Shown piece by piece: positions 1 through 8,338 of a stretch of DNA of 64,000 bases. Position numbers and translations under genes: made by a program. How positions within the stretch are numbered: position 1 is the first letter of the stretch; each line of letters begins with the position of its first letter. Source of the stretch: Sinorhizobium sp. BG8. GTDB taxonomy: Bacteria > Pseudomonadota > Alphaproteobacteria > Rhizobiales > Rhizobiaceae. The stretch lies in NCBI RefSeq assembly GCF_016864555.1, contig NZ_CP044011.1, positions 2,685,501-2,749,500 on the forward strand, read 5' to 3'. The notes beneath the pieces are model-generated. The model had not been told where the DNA came from. It saw only the letters and a list, made by a program, of their open reading frames with translations, and made no database searches.

Positions 1-540
1 GAAGGGATCCACGTAGAAGTGGCCCTGGCCGGGTCCGTCGATGCCGTATGCCCAGTGGAGGCCGGTGTTGAACCATTGCGGGGAGTTGGGGGCGACGCGC
101 TGGGTGGCGAGCATGTAGGCGAGTTCGTCGCGGAACGCGGAGGCATCTTCTTCCGAAGCGAAATAGCCGCCCTTCCAGCCCCAGTAGGTCCAGGTGCCTG
201 CGAGCCGGTCGAAGACCTGACGAGCGTCGGTTTCCGAACCGAAGCGCTCGTTCTCGGGCAGCGCCTTTAAGGCGTCGGTGTCGGGCACGGAGCGCCACAG
301 CCAGGACGGGACGTCGTTCTCTTCCACCTTCTTGAGGCGTGCGGGCACGCCGGCCTTGCGGAAGTACTTCTGGGCAAGGATATCGGACGCGACCTGGGAG
401 AACTGGGAGGGAACGTCGATGTCGGCGAGCCGGAAGACGATGGAGCCGTCCGGATTCTTGATTTCACTGACGGCCTTGCGGAATTCGATTTCCGCATAAG
501 CCGATTGGCCTGCCTTCGTGAAACGACGTTCTATGCGCAT
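1..540 (-). CDS. nrdJ: Vitamin B12-dependent (class II) ribonucleotide reductase, N-terminal part
   Basis: This is the first 180 codons of an adenosylcobalamin-dependent ribonucleoside reductase, which makes deoxyribonucleotides in the cytoplasm without oxygen or an iron centre. The gene runs off the left edge of the window. The minus-strand reading begins MRIERRFTKAG at 540. It contains the NrdJ-typical blocks VPSWLWRSVPD and VAPNSPQWFNTGLHWAYGI, the latter leading into the substrate-binding region. AAAGGAC lies about 10 nt upstream of the ATG. Two NrdR boxes lie 123-170 bp upstream. Family assignment is confident from these blocks; the catalytic and C-terminal zinc parts are outside the window. 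Confidence 0.93.
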   Translation of the reverse strand, partial: MRIERRFTKAGQSAYAEIEFRKAVSEIKNPDGSIVFRLADIDVPSQFSQVASDILAQKYFRKAGVPARLKKVEENDVPSWLWRSVPDTDALKALPENERFGSETDARQVFDRLAGTWTYWGWKGGYFASEEDASAFRDELAYMLATQRVAPNSPQWFNTGLHWAYGIDGPGQGHFYVDPF

Positions 541-662
541 GGTCCCGTTGTCCTTTTCTTGCTGCAGCCCGCTGAAGGCAGGGCGCAATGATCCCGTCCG
601 GCCACGATGCCTCGCAGCCAGCCCCATTGTCTTGTTTTGTGCGGGAAGCCCGACGTGTCGGG

Positions 663-709
663 ACCCTCTATATTGTGCTGAGTTTGGCTGCAAACACTAA
701 ATATAGTAT
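663..709 (-). promoter_or_regulatory. Tandem NrdR boxes upstream of nrdJ
   Basis: Two 16-bp sites match the NrdR consensus acaCwAtATaTwGtgt. Site one is 694-709 (ACACTAAATATAGTAT, plus strand). Site two is 663-678 (GCACAATATAGAGGGT on the minus strand). Their centres are 31 bp apart, about three helical turns, the usual arrangement for cooperative NrdR binding. They sit 123 bp upstream of the nrdJ start codon, so NrdR repression of nrdJ by nucleotide status is the natural inference. Confidence 0.8.
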
Positions 710-720
710 TAACAGTTTGT

Positions 721-888
721 TTATGCCAGCCCCATCTGTCGCTTCGGCGCATCAAAAAATCGTGCGCAAGGACCCCATCGCGGCCAGCGGTTCATCCACC
801 ATGCCACTTGCGCACCATACGCGATTTCCTGAAGAGAACCGGCCTCGTAACCAATCCGGTCCAGCCGCCTTCGCAACCTAGAAACCAT
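721..888 (-). CDS. Possible 55-residue small protein
   Basis: A 55-codon reading, MVSRLRRRLDRIG to DAPKRQMGLA, lies directly upstream of the NrdR boxes in the nrdJ direction. It is basic at the start and rich in Trp and Arg. The ribosome site is weak. A TTGACG with GTTAAT 17 bp further on precedes it and could be a promoter for it or for a longer nrdJ leader. It resembles no family I know and could be non-coding. Confidence 0.28.
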   Translation of the reverse strand: MVSRLRRRLDRIGYEAGSLQEIAYGAQVAWWMNRWPRWGPCARFFDAPKRQMGLA

Positions 889-1374
889 TAACGCTATCGG
901 GCCCGATTCCGTCAAGGGGTGGTTTGTGTCGGAATTTTGAACCCAAGATGTTGTGTGGATGAGCTGTGGAAACTGGGGACAGAGGCGATGCCTGAAAAAT
1001 CAGGCGGTTGAGCGGAAGGGGTCATGGAGATGCGGTCGGAATGGCCACAGATCCAAAAAATCACCTGTGATTTCAGCGGGGAAAACTATGGGTGCAAATT
1101 GTCGGCATGGCCCTCGCTTCGGATTTGTGCCTTGTGGGAAAAGTGATTCGGCCTATCCCGAAATGGCACAAGCTGTAGTGGGTCGCGATCCCGCGCATAC
1201 GAACACGGGGATGGCGGCCGCGAAGCGGTGCATCGGTCGCCGGGCAGGCGGCGAAGGTTTGGAATAAACGTTATGCGGGTGTCGCGTGGGGCGAGGCTTT
1301 GCCCCGGGGAGGGGTGTGGCAGGGGCGCCCGGAGGCGCGACGTTCGCCCGGCTGAGCCGCCGGGCGCCCGGCAA
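889..1374. other. Intergenic stretch without a convincing gene
   Basis: No reading frame here looks like protein. Around 949-985 there are two TGTGGA motifs (TGTGGATGA and TGTGGAAAC) that resemble degenerate DnaA boxes, but two imperfect copies are not enough to call an origin. I see no cobalamin-riboswitch B12 box on the strand leading to nrdJ. Confidence 0.4.
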
Positions 1375-1872
1375 TCAGCCGCGGCTGCCCTTGGCGATCG
1401 GCTCCTGGTAGGTGAACCCCATGTCCCAGGGGAAATAGATCCAGGTGTCCTGGCTCACCTCGGTCACGTAGGTATCGACGAGCGGCCGGCCCTTGGGCTT
1501 GGCGTAGACGGCGGCGAAATGCGCCTTCGGCAGCATCGAGCGCACCTGAGCGGCCGTCTTGCCGGTGTCGGTGAGGTCGTCGATGATCAGGATGCCTTCG
1601 CCCTCGTTCTGGGTGAGCTCCGGGGCGATCCCCTTGAGGACGTGCATTTCCCCCTGGGAAACGTAGTCGTGGTAGGAGGCGACGCAGACGGTCTCGATGA
1701 GGCGGATGTTGAGTTCGCGCGACACGATCGCCGCCGGCACCAGGCCGCCGCGGGTGATGCAGACGATCGCCCGCCATTCCCGGTCGCCGTCCGCCAGCCG
1801 CCACGCAAGCGCGCGGGCATCGCGGTGAAACTGATCCCAGGAGACGGGAAAGGCTTTCTCGGGCAGGGACAT
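1375..1872 (-). CDS. gpt: Xanthine(-guanine) phosphoribosyltransferase
   Basis: A 165-residue type I phosphoribosyltransferase that converts xanthine or guanine plus PRPP to XMP or GMP in purine salvage. The PRPP-binding loop is visible as [14 protein letters not shown] (residues 93-106), preceded by the ITRGGLVPA loop (39-47). Length and the C-terminal [13 protein letters not shown] block fit the Gpt group rather than Hpt. The ATG at 1872 has CGAGGAG 6-7 nt upstream. It stands alone between nrdJ and usp. Confidence 0.92.
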   Translation of the reverse strand: MSLPEKAFPVSWDQFHRDARALAWRLADGDREWRAIVCITRGGLVPAAIVSRELNIRLIETVCVASYHDYVSQGEMHVLKGIAPELTQNEGEGILIIDDLTDTGKTAAQVRSMLPKAHFAAVYAKPKGRPLVDTYVTEVSQDTWIYFPWDMGFTYQEPIAKGSRG

Positions 1873-1990
1873 GACGGGCTCCTCGTTCGACGGAAAGCGG
1901 AAAGCTTCGCTCTAATCCAGTTCTACGCGCCTGGAAATCACCTGTAACGGCAAGGAACGGATGATCCACAGGCAAGCGGGAGCAGAGACC

Positions 1991-2833
1991 TCACCGCGAC
2001 ATCAGGACCGGAACGCGCGCCTCCATCATCATGGCGCTGGTGACCCCGCCGAACAAGCGCTGGCGCAGGCGCGAATGGCTGTAGGCGCCCATGACGACGA
2101 GATCGGCCCGGCTTTCGGTCGCCTTTGCATTGATGATGCTCGTGACGGACTTGTGGCCGGATTGCGCCGAGCTTGCTGTGACATTGATGCCATGGCGCGC
2201 AAGGCTCGCGGCGATCTCCGCGCCGCACATGTCGGCGGACTGGGTTTCCGTTTCCGCCGGGTCGACACACAGCACTTCCACCTCCGATGCCCCGTCTATG
2301 AAGGGCATGGCGTCGAAGACTGCGCGGGCAGCCTCGCGCGATCCGTCCCAGGCGATCAGCACCCGCTCGATCGGCGCAGGACCGGCGAGCGCATCGGAAA
2401 CGATGTAGAGCGGGCGGCCGCTGTCGTAGAGGAGATCCTCTATGTCGGCACGCGACGGTCCGTCGAAGTTGGGGTCGAACTGGGCGGTGATGACGAGGTC
2501 GGCCGCGCGGGCGCTCGCGATGATGCCTGCCGACGCATAGCCGGCCGAGCCGGTGAAGAAGCGCCATTCATGCGAGAGGCCGTCCCGTTCGCAGCGCGTG
2601 CGGAATTCCCGTTCAACGGCCAGCGTCTGTTCGCGCGCCCTTTCCTGGAGGTCGAGGATGGCGCTCGGATCGGGATACTCCATCGGGGCGACGACGGTGA
2701 CGACGATCGGGGTCTCCGCGTGGATGCCGATCACGTGTGCGTCGAAGCGGTGGGCAAGCGCCACGGCGTGTTCGGTAACCTTTGCGGTGTCCTCGGGGGC
2801 GCTCAATACGGCGACAATGGTTCGATACGACAT
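1991..2833 (-). CDS. Universal stress protein with two Usp domains
   Basis: A 280-residue tandem UspA-family protein: first Usp fold about residues 1-145, second about 155-280. The second half ends with the nucleotide-binding signature GAYSHSRLRQRLFGGVTS; the first half lacks a clear one. Such proteins are cytoplasmic stress proteins, often ATP-binding, and their exact role varies. The gene starts at ATG 2833 with GAGGAG about 6 nt upstream. I see no FixK/FNR-type site in the short 2834-2899 gap. Confidence 0.88.
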   Translation of the reverse strand: MSYRTIVAVLSAPEDTAKVTEHAVALAHRFDAHVIGIHAETPIVVTVVAPMEYPDPSAILDLQERAREQTLAVEREFRTRCERDGLSHEWRFFTGSAGYASAGIIASARAADLVITAQFDPNFDGPSRADIEDLLYDSGRPLYIVSDALAGPAPIERVLIAWDGSREAARAVFDAMPFIDGASEVEVLCVDPAETETQSADMCGAEIAASLARHGINVTASSAQSGHKSVTSIINAKATESRADLVVMGAYSHSRLRQRLFGGVTSAMMMEARVPVLMSR

Positions 2834-2899
2834 TCACAGTCTCCTCGTTAACATGTCACGACGCATAACGCAGCTAAGCGAAGTCGCGTTTGATTTCGG

Positions 2900-3655
2900 T
2901 CACTTCGCCGACTTTGCTGCAGCAATCTCCGCAATCATCGCCAGGACGTCGCGTTCGACTGCCTCCGCCGGCGCTTCCTCGCGGCTGCGGATGACGATTT
3001 CCGTCGAGAACCGGTTGCCGTCGAAGCGCGGATAGGAGCCGATGCTCGTCTCCGGATGCGCCTTCTGGATCGCCGCGAGCTGGGTGCCGATGTCGCCCTC
3101 GCCGAACGGCGAGGTGACGGCGCGCGACAGCATCGGGGAACCGGCGGCAAGCGTCGGCACGAGCGTTTCGAGCATGGCGGTGAAGACCTGCGGGACGCCG
3201 GCCATCACATGGACGTTTCCGATGATGAAGCCCGGCGCGGTCGAGACCTTGTTCTCGATGTGGCGGGCGCCTTCGGGCATCCGGGCCATGCGCTGGCGCG
3301 CCTCGTTGAACTCGATGCCCCGGCGGTCGTACATCTCGCCGAGAAGCTTCATGGCGAGCGGATCGTGCACGCAGGCGAGCCCGAAGGCTCTCGCGACCGC
3401 GTCCGCGGTTATGTCGTCGTGGGTTGGACCGATGCCGCCCGAGGTGAAGACGTAGGTGTATCGGCTGCGCAGCGCGTTCAGCGCCTCGACGATAGCCTCC
3501 TCCTCGTCCCCGACGATGCGCACCTCCTTGAGGTCGATCCCCGCAAGGTAGAGGACATCGGCGAGGTGGCCGATGTTGCGGTCCTTCGTCCGACCGGACA
3601 GGAGTTCATCGCCGATCGCGAGCATGGCGGCGGTAACGAGCTTGGGTGAAACCAT
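2900..3655 (-). CDS. CinA N-terminal (MoaB/MogA-like) domain protein
   Basis: A 251-residue protein with the MoCF-binding fold of competence/damage-inducible protein A. The signature [20 protein letters not shown] is present, as is the opening [17 protein letters not shown]. The length matches the rhizobial form without the C-terminal nicotinamide-nucleotide amidase domain, so deamidase activity is not expected; a pyrophosphatase-like or molybdopterin-related role is possible. I chose ATG 3655 ([10 protein letters not shown]) because GAGG lies 10 nt upstream and homologues start there. A start 20 codons earlier is also open. Confidence 0.87.
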   Translation of the reverse strand: MVSPKLVTAAMLAIGDELLSGRTKDRNIGHLADVLYLAGIDLKEVRIVGDEEEAIVEALNALRSRYTYVFTSGGIGPTHDDITADAVARAFGLACVHDPLAMKLLGEMYDRRGIEFNEARQRMARMPEGARHIENKVSTAPGFIIGNVHVMAGVPQVFTAMLETLVPTLAAGSPMLSRAVTSPFGEGDIGTQLAAIQKAHPETSIGSYPRFDGNRFSTEIVIRSREEAPAEAVERDVLAMIAEIAAAKSAK

Positions 3656-3827
3656 CAATGAAGAACCTCGAAGGGGGGTATCGTTCACCCCGCATGCCGT
3701 ATTGTCAACGCGCATTGAACAGTCTGTTGCCTTCAGGCGTTCTGGCCGCGTGCATGTGAAGTGCTACAACCTGAATGTGACCGCGATCAAGCGGAAATCA
3801 ATTCCCACAAGGCGACAGGAGACAGTG

Positions 3828-4427
3828 ATGGCGAAAGTGCTGGTTCTTTACTACTCATCCTACGGCCACATCGAGACGATGGCCTATGCGGTGGCGGAAG
3901 GGGCGAAGTCCGCCGGCGCCGACGTGACCGTCAAGCGCGTGCCGGAGCTGGTCTCCGAGGAGGTCGCCAAGGCATCGCACTACAAGCTCGACCAGAAGGC
4001 CGAGGTCGCCAAGGTCGATGAACTCGCCGACTATGACGCCATCATCGTCGGCTCCGGCACCCGCTTCGGCACCGTCACCTCCCAGATGCGCAATTTCTGG
4101 GACCAGACCGGCGGCCTGTGGTTCTCCGGAAAGCTCGTCGGCAAGGTGGGCTCCGTCTTCACGTCCTCCGCGACGCAGCACGGCGGCCAGGAATCGACCA
4201 TCCTCGGCTTCATTCCGACCCTGCTTCACCACGGCCTCGTGGTTGTCGGTCTTCCCTACGCGTTCCAGGGCCAGTCGGGTGTGGACGAGATCAAGGGCGG
4301 CTCGCCCTACGGTGCATCGACCATCACCGACGGCGACGGCTCCCGCCAGCCCTCGGCGATCGAACTGGAGGCTGCCAGGTACCAGGGCGCCCACGTCGCC
4401 AAGATCGCTGCCAAGATCGCCGGCTGA
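3828..4427 (+). CDS. wrbA: NAD(P)H:quinone oxidoreductase, WrbA type
   Basis: A 199-residue flavodoxin-like enzyme that reduces quinones by two electrons and protects against oxidative stress. Visible marks are the FMN phosphate loop [12 protein letters not shown] near the N-terminus, the block [22 protein letters not shown], and [13 protein letters not shown], all typical of WrbA. The start ATG 3828 has CAGGAGA 5 nt upstream; the longer in-frame reading upstream has no protein character. It sits just upstream of tRNA-Leu and the integrated element. Confidence 0.94.
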   Translation: MAKVLVLYYSSYGHIETMAYAVAEGAKSAGADVTVKRVPELVSEEVAKASHYKLDQKAEVAKVDELADYDAIIVGSGTRFGTVTSQMRNFWDQTGGLWFSGKLVGKVGSVFTSSATQHGGQESTILGFIPTLLHHGLVVVGLPYAFQGQSGVDEIKGGSPYGASTITDGDGSRQPSAIELEAARYQGAHVAKIAAKIAG

Positions 4428-4460
4428 CCGGCGAGCGTCGGCCGTTCGGAAAAAAGCAAG

Positions 4461-4486
4461 GAATGCAGCCGCGCAAGGCTGCATTC
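4461..4486 (+). terminator. Stem-loop after wrbA
   Basis: A perfect 10-bp stem (GAATGCAGCC / GGCTGCATTC) with a GCGCAA loop lies 34 bp after the wrbA stop. There is no T-run on the plus strand, so it may be a weak or factor-assisted terminator, or an mRNA-stabilising hairpin. Confidence 0.45.
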
Positions 4487-4582
4487 GGCCTGTCAGGCAG
4501 GCCCCATGAGGCAAGGCGATCCCCCGGATATTATTGACGCCCACTTGATCGCCTGCCGCGCCTCGGCTACCCACACGGGAGC

Positions 4583-4667
4583 GCGGACGTGGCGAAACTG
4601 GTAGACGCAAGGGACTTAAAATCCCTCGGTTAACACCGTACGGGTTCGACCCCCGTCGTCCGCACCA
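4583..4667 (+). tRNA. tRNA-Leu (anticodon UAA)
   Basis: An 85-nt class II tRNA with encoded CCA. The acceptor arms are GCGGACG and CGTCCGC. The anticodon stem AGGGA/TCCCT encloses loop CTTAAAA, with anticodon TAA at 4617-4619. The T arm CGGGTTCGACCCCCG is intact. The 3' end serves as the integration site of the following element and remains complete after insertion. Confidence 0.97.
4646..4667 (+). repeat. attL core (tRNA 3' end)
   Basis: The 22 bp from the T loop to the CCA of tRNA-Leu recur exactly at 14357-14378. This is the core crossover repeat for the integrase encoded from 4754. The copy inside the functional tRNA is the left junction of the element. Confidence 0.92.
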
Positions 4668-4731
4668 CTCCAAATCAATCTCCTTGATTTGCCAGATAGT
4701 TGCCGATATTCAGAGGCTTATCGTCGCCCTG

Positions 4732-4753
4732 CCGCTACAAAGGGCGCTACAAA
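4732..4753 (+). repeat. Paired GCTACAAA repeats, left end (candidate integrase arm sites)
   Basis: CCGCTACAAA (4732-4741) and GCGCTACAAA (4744-4753) start 12 bp apart, just before the integrase ATG. The same pair with the same 12-bp step occurs near the right end at 14278-14299. Arm-type integrase sites commonly lie at both ends of such elements; the role here is inferred. Confidence 0.6.
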
Positions 4754-6373
4754 ATGGTGGTTATGACTTCCCTCAAGAAAGCCAAGAACGGCGATTGGTT
4801 CAGCCGCAAGGCAATCCCGGCAGACGTGCGCGATGCCTATGGAAGTGCCTTTGGCGTTGGCCGTGAAGAGCGTTTTCGCAAGCCGTCATCAACGTCTCAC
4901 ATGCAGGCCGTCGCGGAGTTCAGGGATTGGGACGCAATGGTGTCGTCCCGTATTGACCATCTACGCTCTGTGGCCGCGGGGAGGGGAGTGACGCTCACCC
5001 AGCGCCAAATCAGTGCGCTATGCGGGGAGTGGTACACTTGGTTCACTGGCCAGCATGAGGAGGAGCCGGGGCAGGCTTCCACGTGGGATAGTTGGTACGA
5101 CACCCTCAATACCGCCTACGAGCGATTTGACATTGTCCGAGAGGAAGTGACAGAGGAAGACCCACTTCCCCCAGCAGTCCAGCGTCACGTGGATGCCAAG
5201 GTGCAGGAGATAGGTCACGTTGCCACGTTCCTGGCTGAGAAGGAGATGCTTCTATCAGAGGACAGCCGCCGTGATTTTATCAAGACGTTGGAGCCCGAGC
5301 TGGTGGCAGCACTCGCCTTGCTGCGAAGACGTTCACGGGGCGACTATAGCCCCGATAAGCGCCTCTCTCGATTTGCCAACAGTGCAGCTCTCATCAGCAG
5401 CCAGAACGTCAAGCTTGCGGGCATGGATTGCTGGCAGGCCTTTGAGGCGTGGGTAAAGGAACGTCAGCCCGCAGGAGCGACAGTGAACAGGTGGCGTGGT
5501 GTCCTCTTGGGTCTCAACAGCTACTTCGATAAACGAGACGTGGCGACGATTACGGACACCGAGGCGGTGGAATGGAAAGGCACCCTCACCACAGAAGATC
5601 GCTCGGCAGCGGTCGCAAACGATGTATGGCTGAGGGCCGCGATCACGGTCTTTAATTGGCTCAAGGACAACAAGAAGATTGCGGCCAATCCTTTCGATGG
5701 ACTTCGCATTGTCGGTCGCAAGAAGCCCAAGAAGCGCGAACGTGAGTTCCTGTCGGACGAATGGAAAGCCATCCTGAAAGCCTCACTTGAAGCCTCTACT
5801 GCTGGCCGTATCAAACCTCAAAAAATCGCATCTCGACGCTGGGTACCATGGCTCTGTGCATATACGGGTTCGCGGCCCGGTGAAATGACGCAGCTTCGCG
5901 GGGCCAATGTCTACCAGCAAGATGGAATTTGGATCATCGATATCAGTCCGGAAGACGGCACCGTCAAGGGAGCATCGTTCCGCAAGGTGCCGATCCATGA
6001 GCATCTGATCGCGCAGGGTTTCATCGAGTTCGTAAAGCGATCTGGTGATGGTCCGTTGTTCTACGACCCCTCAGATCGAAGGGCAGAGAGCAAAGACCCA
6101 ACCAAGCCAGCCCAACCACCCTACGTCATCACCCGCAACAAGCTGGCGGAATGGGTGCGCAAGGATGTTGGCGTCAGGGACGAAGATATCAGGCCAAATC
6201 ACGCTTGGCGTCATACCTTTAAGCGGAGGGCTGCTCGGGCTGGCATGGAGAAGCGCTTCAGGTTCGCCTTCTGTGGCCATGAGGATGGCGACGTAGGCGA
6301 CCACTACGAGACGCCTACACTTGAGGACATGGCTGAAGAGCTGAAGAAGTTTCCAAGGTATGAGCTGGACTAA
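4754..6373 (+). CDS. int: Tyrosine site-specific integrase
   Basis: A 539-residue tyrosine recombinase that would catalyse insertion and excision at the tRNA-Leu att site. The start of the protein (SLKKAKNGDWFSRKAIPADV) resembles the DUF6538-type opening common in rhizobial integrases. The C-terminal catalytic set is visible: Arg in TGSRPGE, HAWRH (HxxR), His in FCGHEDGD and Tyr in DHYETPT. I chose ATG 4754 because homologues begin near MTSLKKAK; an upstream ATG at 4700 would run through the end repeats. All catalytic residues are present, so it may be active. Confidence 0.93.
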   Translation: MVVMTSLKKAKNGDWFSRKAIPADVRDAYGSAFGVGREERFRKPSSTSHMQAVAEFRDWDAMVSSRIDHLRSVAAGRGVTLTQRQISALCGEWYTWFTGQHEEEPGQASTWDSWYDTLNTAYERFDIVREEVTEEDPLPPAVQRHVDAKVQEIGHVATFLAEKEMLLSEDSRRDFIKTLEPELVAALALLRRRSRGDYSPDKRLSRFANSAALISSQNVKLAGMDCWQAFEAWVKERQPAGATVNRWRGVLLGLNSYFDKRDVATITDTEAVEWKGTLTTEDRSAAVANDVWLRAAITVFNWLKDNKKIAANPFDGLRIVGRKKPKKREREFLSDEWKAILKASLEASTAGRIKPQKIASRRWVPWLCAYTGSRPGEMTQLRGANVYQQDGIWIIDISPEDGTVKGASFRKVPIHEHLIAQGFIEFVKRSGDGPLFYDPSDRRAESKDPTKPAQPPYVITRNKLAEWVRKDVGVRDEDIRPNHAWRHTFKRRAARAGMEKRFRFAFCGHEDGDVGDHYETPTLEDMAEELKKFPRYELD

Positions 6374-6504
6374 TCTTATCTGTCCCCGGTTTCTTCCAGT
6401 ATCGACCGTAGAGAGGCGTTTGGGGTGTGGCTGAACACAGGCCAGCCTAAGGGGACCGCGCGCCCACCCACGGTCGATGCAGCCCACGATGGATCGCAGC
6501 TTCG

Positions 6505-6666
6505 CTAGCCGTTGCCAATGATCTTATTTGCGTGCAGCGTACGTGCATCCTCTTCGTCAGACGACGCCTTGTCCTTCTCGTCTGCCTTTCTGTCCGAGGA
6601 ATGGTCTTGCGCACCTGTGCCGGGGGCTTTCTTCTCAGGGGCAGATGGTTCATCAATCTTAGACAT
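6505..6666 (-). CDS. Small charged protein of unknown function (53 aa)
   Basis: A 53-codon frame begins ATG at 6666 (MSKIDEPSAPEKKAPG) and ends HANKIIGNG at 6505. It has an excellent ribosome site, GGAGGAG, 7 nt upstream. The product is hydrophilic, rich in Lys, Glu, Asp and Ser, without hydrophobic segments, and probably disordered. It runs convergent to the integrase in the element's left part. A role as a recombination directionality factor would fit the position, but its sequence shows no helix-turn-helix, so this is only a guess. Confidence 0.55.
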   Translation of the reverse strand: MSKIDEPSAPEKKAPGTGAQDHSSDRKADEKDKASSDEEDARTLHANKIIGNG

Positions 6667-6745
6667 GTTCCTACTCCTCCACCTGTAAGGGCATCCTCAG
6701 TGTTGCACCTCGCACGGGTGGTGTCCAATCACACCTCTCGACACT

Positions 6746-7045
6746 GAACTCACCCCTATCGTCACCATCAAGAACAACGCAGTCGTCGCAGATAGCCGCA
6801 ACGTTGCCGCCTACTTTAGCAAGCAGCATGCCCATGTCCTTCGTGACATTGATGACCTCATCTCATCGGCCCCAGAGGCAGCATCCAATTTTGGAGCCTG
6901 CGTTTATCAGGCTGTCGAAGGTGGCCGTGGATATCGGTTCTTCGACATGACCCGCGATGGCTTCTCACTCCTCGCGATGGGCTTCACTGGAGAGAAGGCA
7001 CCGGTCCCAGCAGGTGGCCTTGTCGCAACAGAGCTTTACGCCTGA
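6746..7045 (+). pseudogene. Rha-family phage regulatory protein remnant
   Basis: The frame reads ELTPIVTIKNNAVVADSRNVAAYF, then LRDIDDLI, then FFDMTRDGFSLLAMGFTGEKA, the N-terminal DNA-binding half of Rha/antirepressor proteins. No start codon is available: a TAA lies upstream and no ATG, GTG or TTG falls between. The frame also leaves the family after GFTGEKA, where intact members continue into the KilA-C type domain. It is broken at both ends. A sister fragment lies at 14505-14735 in the second element. Confidence 0.75.
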
Positions 7046-7113
7046 ATGACAACTGTACTGATATGTCAGCTACGGCGTACTCTCCTGTCCTTGTGGTTGT
7101 TGGGAGGGGAGCC

Positions 7114-7440
7114 ATGGAGACGGCATGGAACGTGAAGGATTGGGTGCAGATCATTCTGGTAGTGACCATACCGCTCACCTTGATCTTGATGAGTGCAGAG
7201 CGCGTCTATCTTGGAAAGGACTTTAAAGGCATCGGGTTACAGGTGCTGCGTCTTACCTCACTCGGTGTTGCCCTTCCGTTGATTGCCGTACTAGCTATCC
7301 AAGGCACGCTAGGAGGTGAGACGATTGGTACCCTCTTTGGGGCTGTCATCGGCTTCCTGTTTGGGCAGGGCGCACAGCAAGCCCAACCTGCTAGCGTTGT
7401 CCCCAGAGGTGAAGGGGACGGCAAGCCTACACAGCTTTGA
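7114..7440 (+). CDS. Small membrane protein with two transmembrane segments
   Basis: A 108-residue protein of unknown function. Hydrophobic segments lie at about residues 10-27 (VQIILVVTIPLTLILM) and 45-80, the second region ending in GAVIGFLFGQG. The tail is short and polar. I chose ATG 7114 because GGGAGGGG lies 4 nt upstream; an earlier in-frame start lacks this. It overlaps the next gene by the TTGA stop/start. Its size would suit a holin or membrane-effector, but nothing in the sequence proves that. Confidence 0.65.
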   Translation: METAWNVKDWVQIILVVTIPLTLILMSAERVYLGKDFKGIGLQVLRLTSLGVALPLIAVLAIQGTLGGETIGTLFGAVIGFLFGQGAQQAQPASVVPRGEGDGKPTQL

Positions 7441-7823
7441 TAGGCAAACAGCCTTCCTCCGCAGTCCTCACCATGTCCAGCCGCGAGATCGCAGAGCTGA
7501 CTGGCAAGCGCCATGACAACGTCATCCGTGACATCAAGGCCATGCTCACTGACCTCAGTTTTGAGGCAAGTGATTTCGCGGGTTCGTACATCGACCCAAC
7601 CGGTCGGGAACTACCCTGCTTCAATCTCCCCAAGCGCGAGACCACGATCCTCGTCTCTGGCTACTCGGTCACCCTCCGTGCCCGTATCGTGGACCGCTGG
7701 ATGGAACTGGAAGAGCAGGCTCGTTCTACGCCTATCACCACCCCGGCACTGCCTGACTTCTCGAACCCCGCTGAGGCTGCCCGTGCATGGGCCGAGCAGT
7801 ACGAACATAGGCCCAGCCGTTGA
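7437..7823 (+). CDS. Rha-family antirepressor-like protein, C-terminally truncated
   Basis: A 128-residue protein with the Rha signature MSSREIAELTGKRHDNVIRDIKAML and the following block FNLPKRETTILVSGYSVTLRARIVDRW. Rha proteins are phage regulators with a winged-helix-like N-terminus. Family members usually continue after PAEAARAWAEQ into an antirepressor domain; this one stops about ten residues later, so it is an N-domain-only form. The TTG at 7437 overlaps the upstream stop (TTGA), suggesting translational coupling. ATG 7473 is an alternative start but would cut into conserved residues. Confidence 0.72.
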   Translation: MIGKQPSSAVLTMSSREIAELTGKRHDNVIRDIKAMLTDLSFEASDFAGSYIDPTGRELPCFNLPKRETTILVSGYSVTLRARIVDRWMELEEQARSTPITTPALPDFSNPAEAARAWAEQYEHRPSR

Positions 7824-8206
7824 TCGATCCGGCTAAAGTCCAGTCACTGGAGGGACCATGCATGCGGCAACGCTACAACGCATTGAATTTCAACGAAAAA
7901 TAATTACGCCGCCCTTAAGGAGAAAGAGAAGGACCGATTACCGTCCCCTAAAGGGAAAGGACAAGAAGGAATAGAGGATAACTTCAGGGGAGACTTCAAG
8001 CTGACTTCTTGAAGGAGGACTGAAGGGGATATCTCTATGAGGAATTGATGATGAAATACATCATGATCAATAACCCCTAACTCACCTTCTAGGTATCCCT
8101 CACGATACCCTTAACGTCCCCATCAACATGGCCCCATCGGGCACTCGATAACCGAGAATGTTCGTGGATGACATTCTTCCTTCTTTTTCTGTCCAGTCAT
8201 GATTGA
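7824..8206. other. Purine-rich non-coding region with small hairpins
   Basis: No convincing gene. The stretch 7918-8035 is strikingly purine-rich and contains several AGGGGA/GAAGGA blocks. A 7-bp hairpin (CTTCAAG / CTTGAAG) lies at 7994-8014. After it, GAGGAATTG precedes a ten-codon frame (MMKYIMINNP) near 8048-8080. An inverted repeat GAATGT/ACATTC lies near 8156-8176. It could be a leader or control region for the genes at 8339-9294. Confidence 0.4.
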
Positions 8207-8247
8207 CCCCGGCCCCTTGTCTTCGTGACAGGGCGTCGGGGTTTTTT
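8207..8247 (+). terminator. Rho-independent terminator
   Basis: A long stem, CCCCGGCCCCTTGTC against GACAGGGCGTCGGGG with loop TTCGT, is followed by TTTTTT at 8242-8247. It would end transcription from the upstream Rha/membrane-protein genes before the 8339 gene. Confidence 0.8.
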
Positions 8248-8338
8248 CGTCCTGGCAGAACCTATCCACCATCCACAGCGACGACAGAGAAACAGAACCG
8301 ACTGGAGCGTGACACCTCCAGCCTCGCAAGGAACATCC

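Noticed and set aside
949-985. TGTGGATGA/TGTGGAAAC motifs as a replication origin (DnaA boxes)
   Set aside because: Only two imperfect copies, no AT-rich unwinding region, and no hemE/parAB/dnaA-type neighbours.
1228-2851. Long plus-strand open frames opposite gpt and usp
   Set aside because: They are complementary-strand shadows of GC-rich genes; the minus-strand products match known families.
8207-8247. CRISPR-like or tandem repeats in 7.9-8.3 kb
   Set aside because: The purine-rich blocks are irregular, without constant unit length or spacers. No CRISPR array is visible anywhere in the window.
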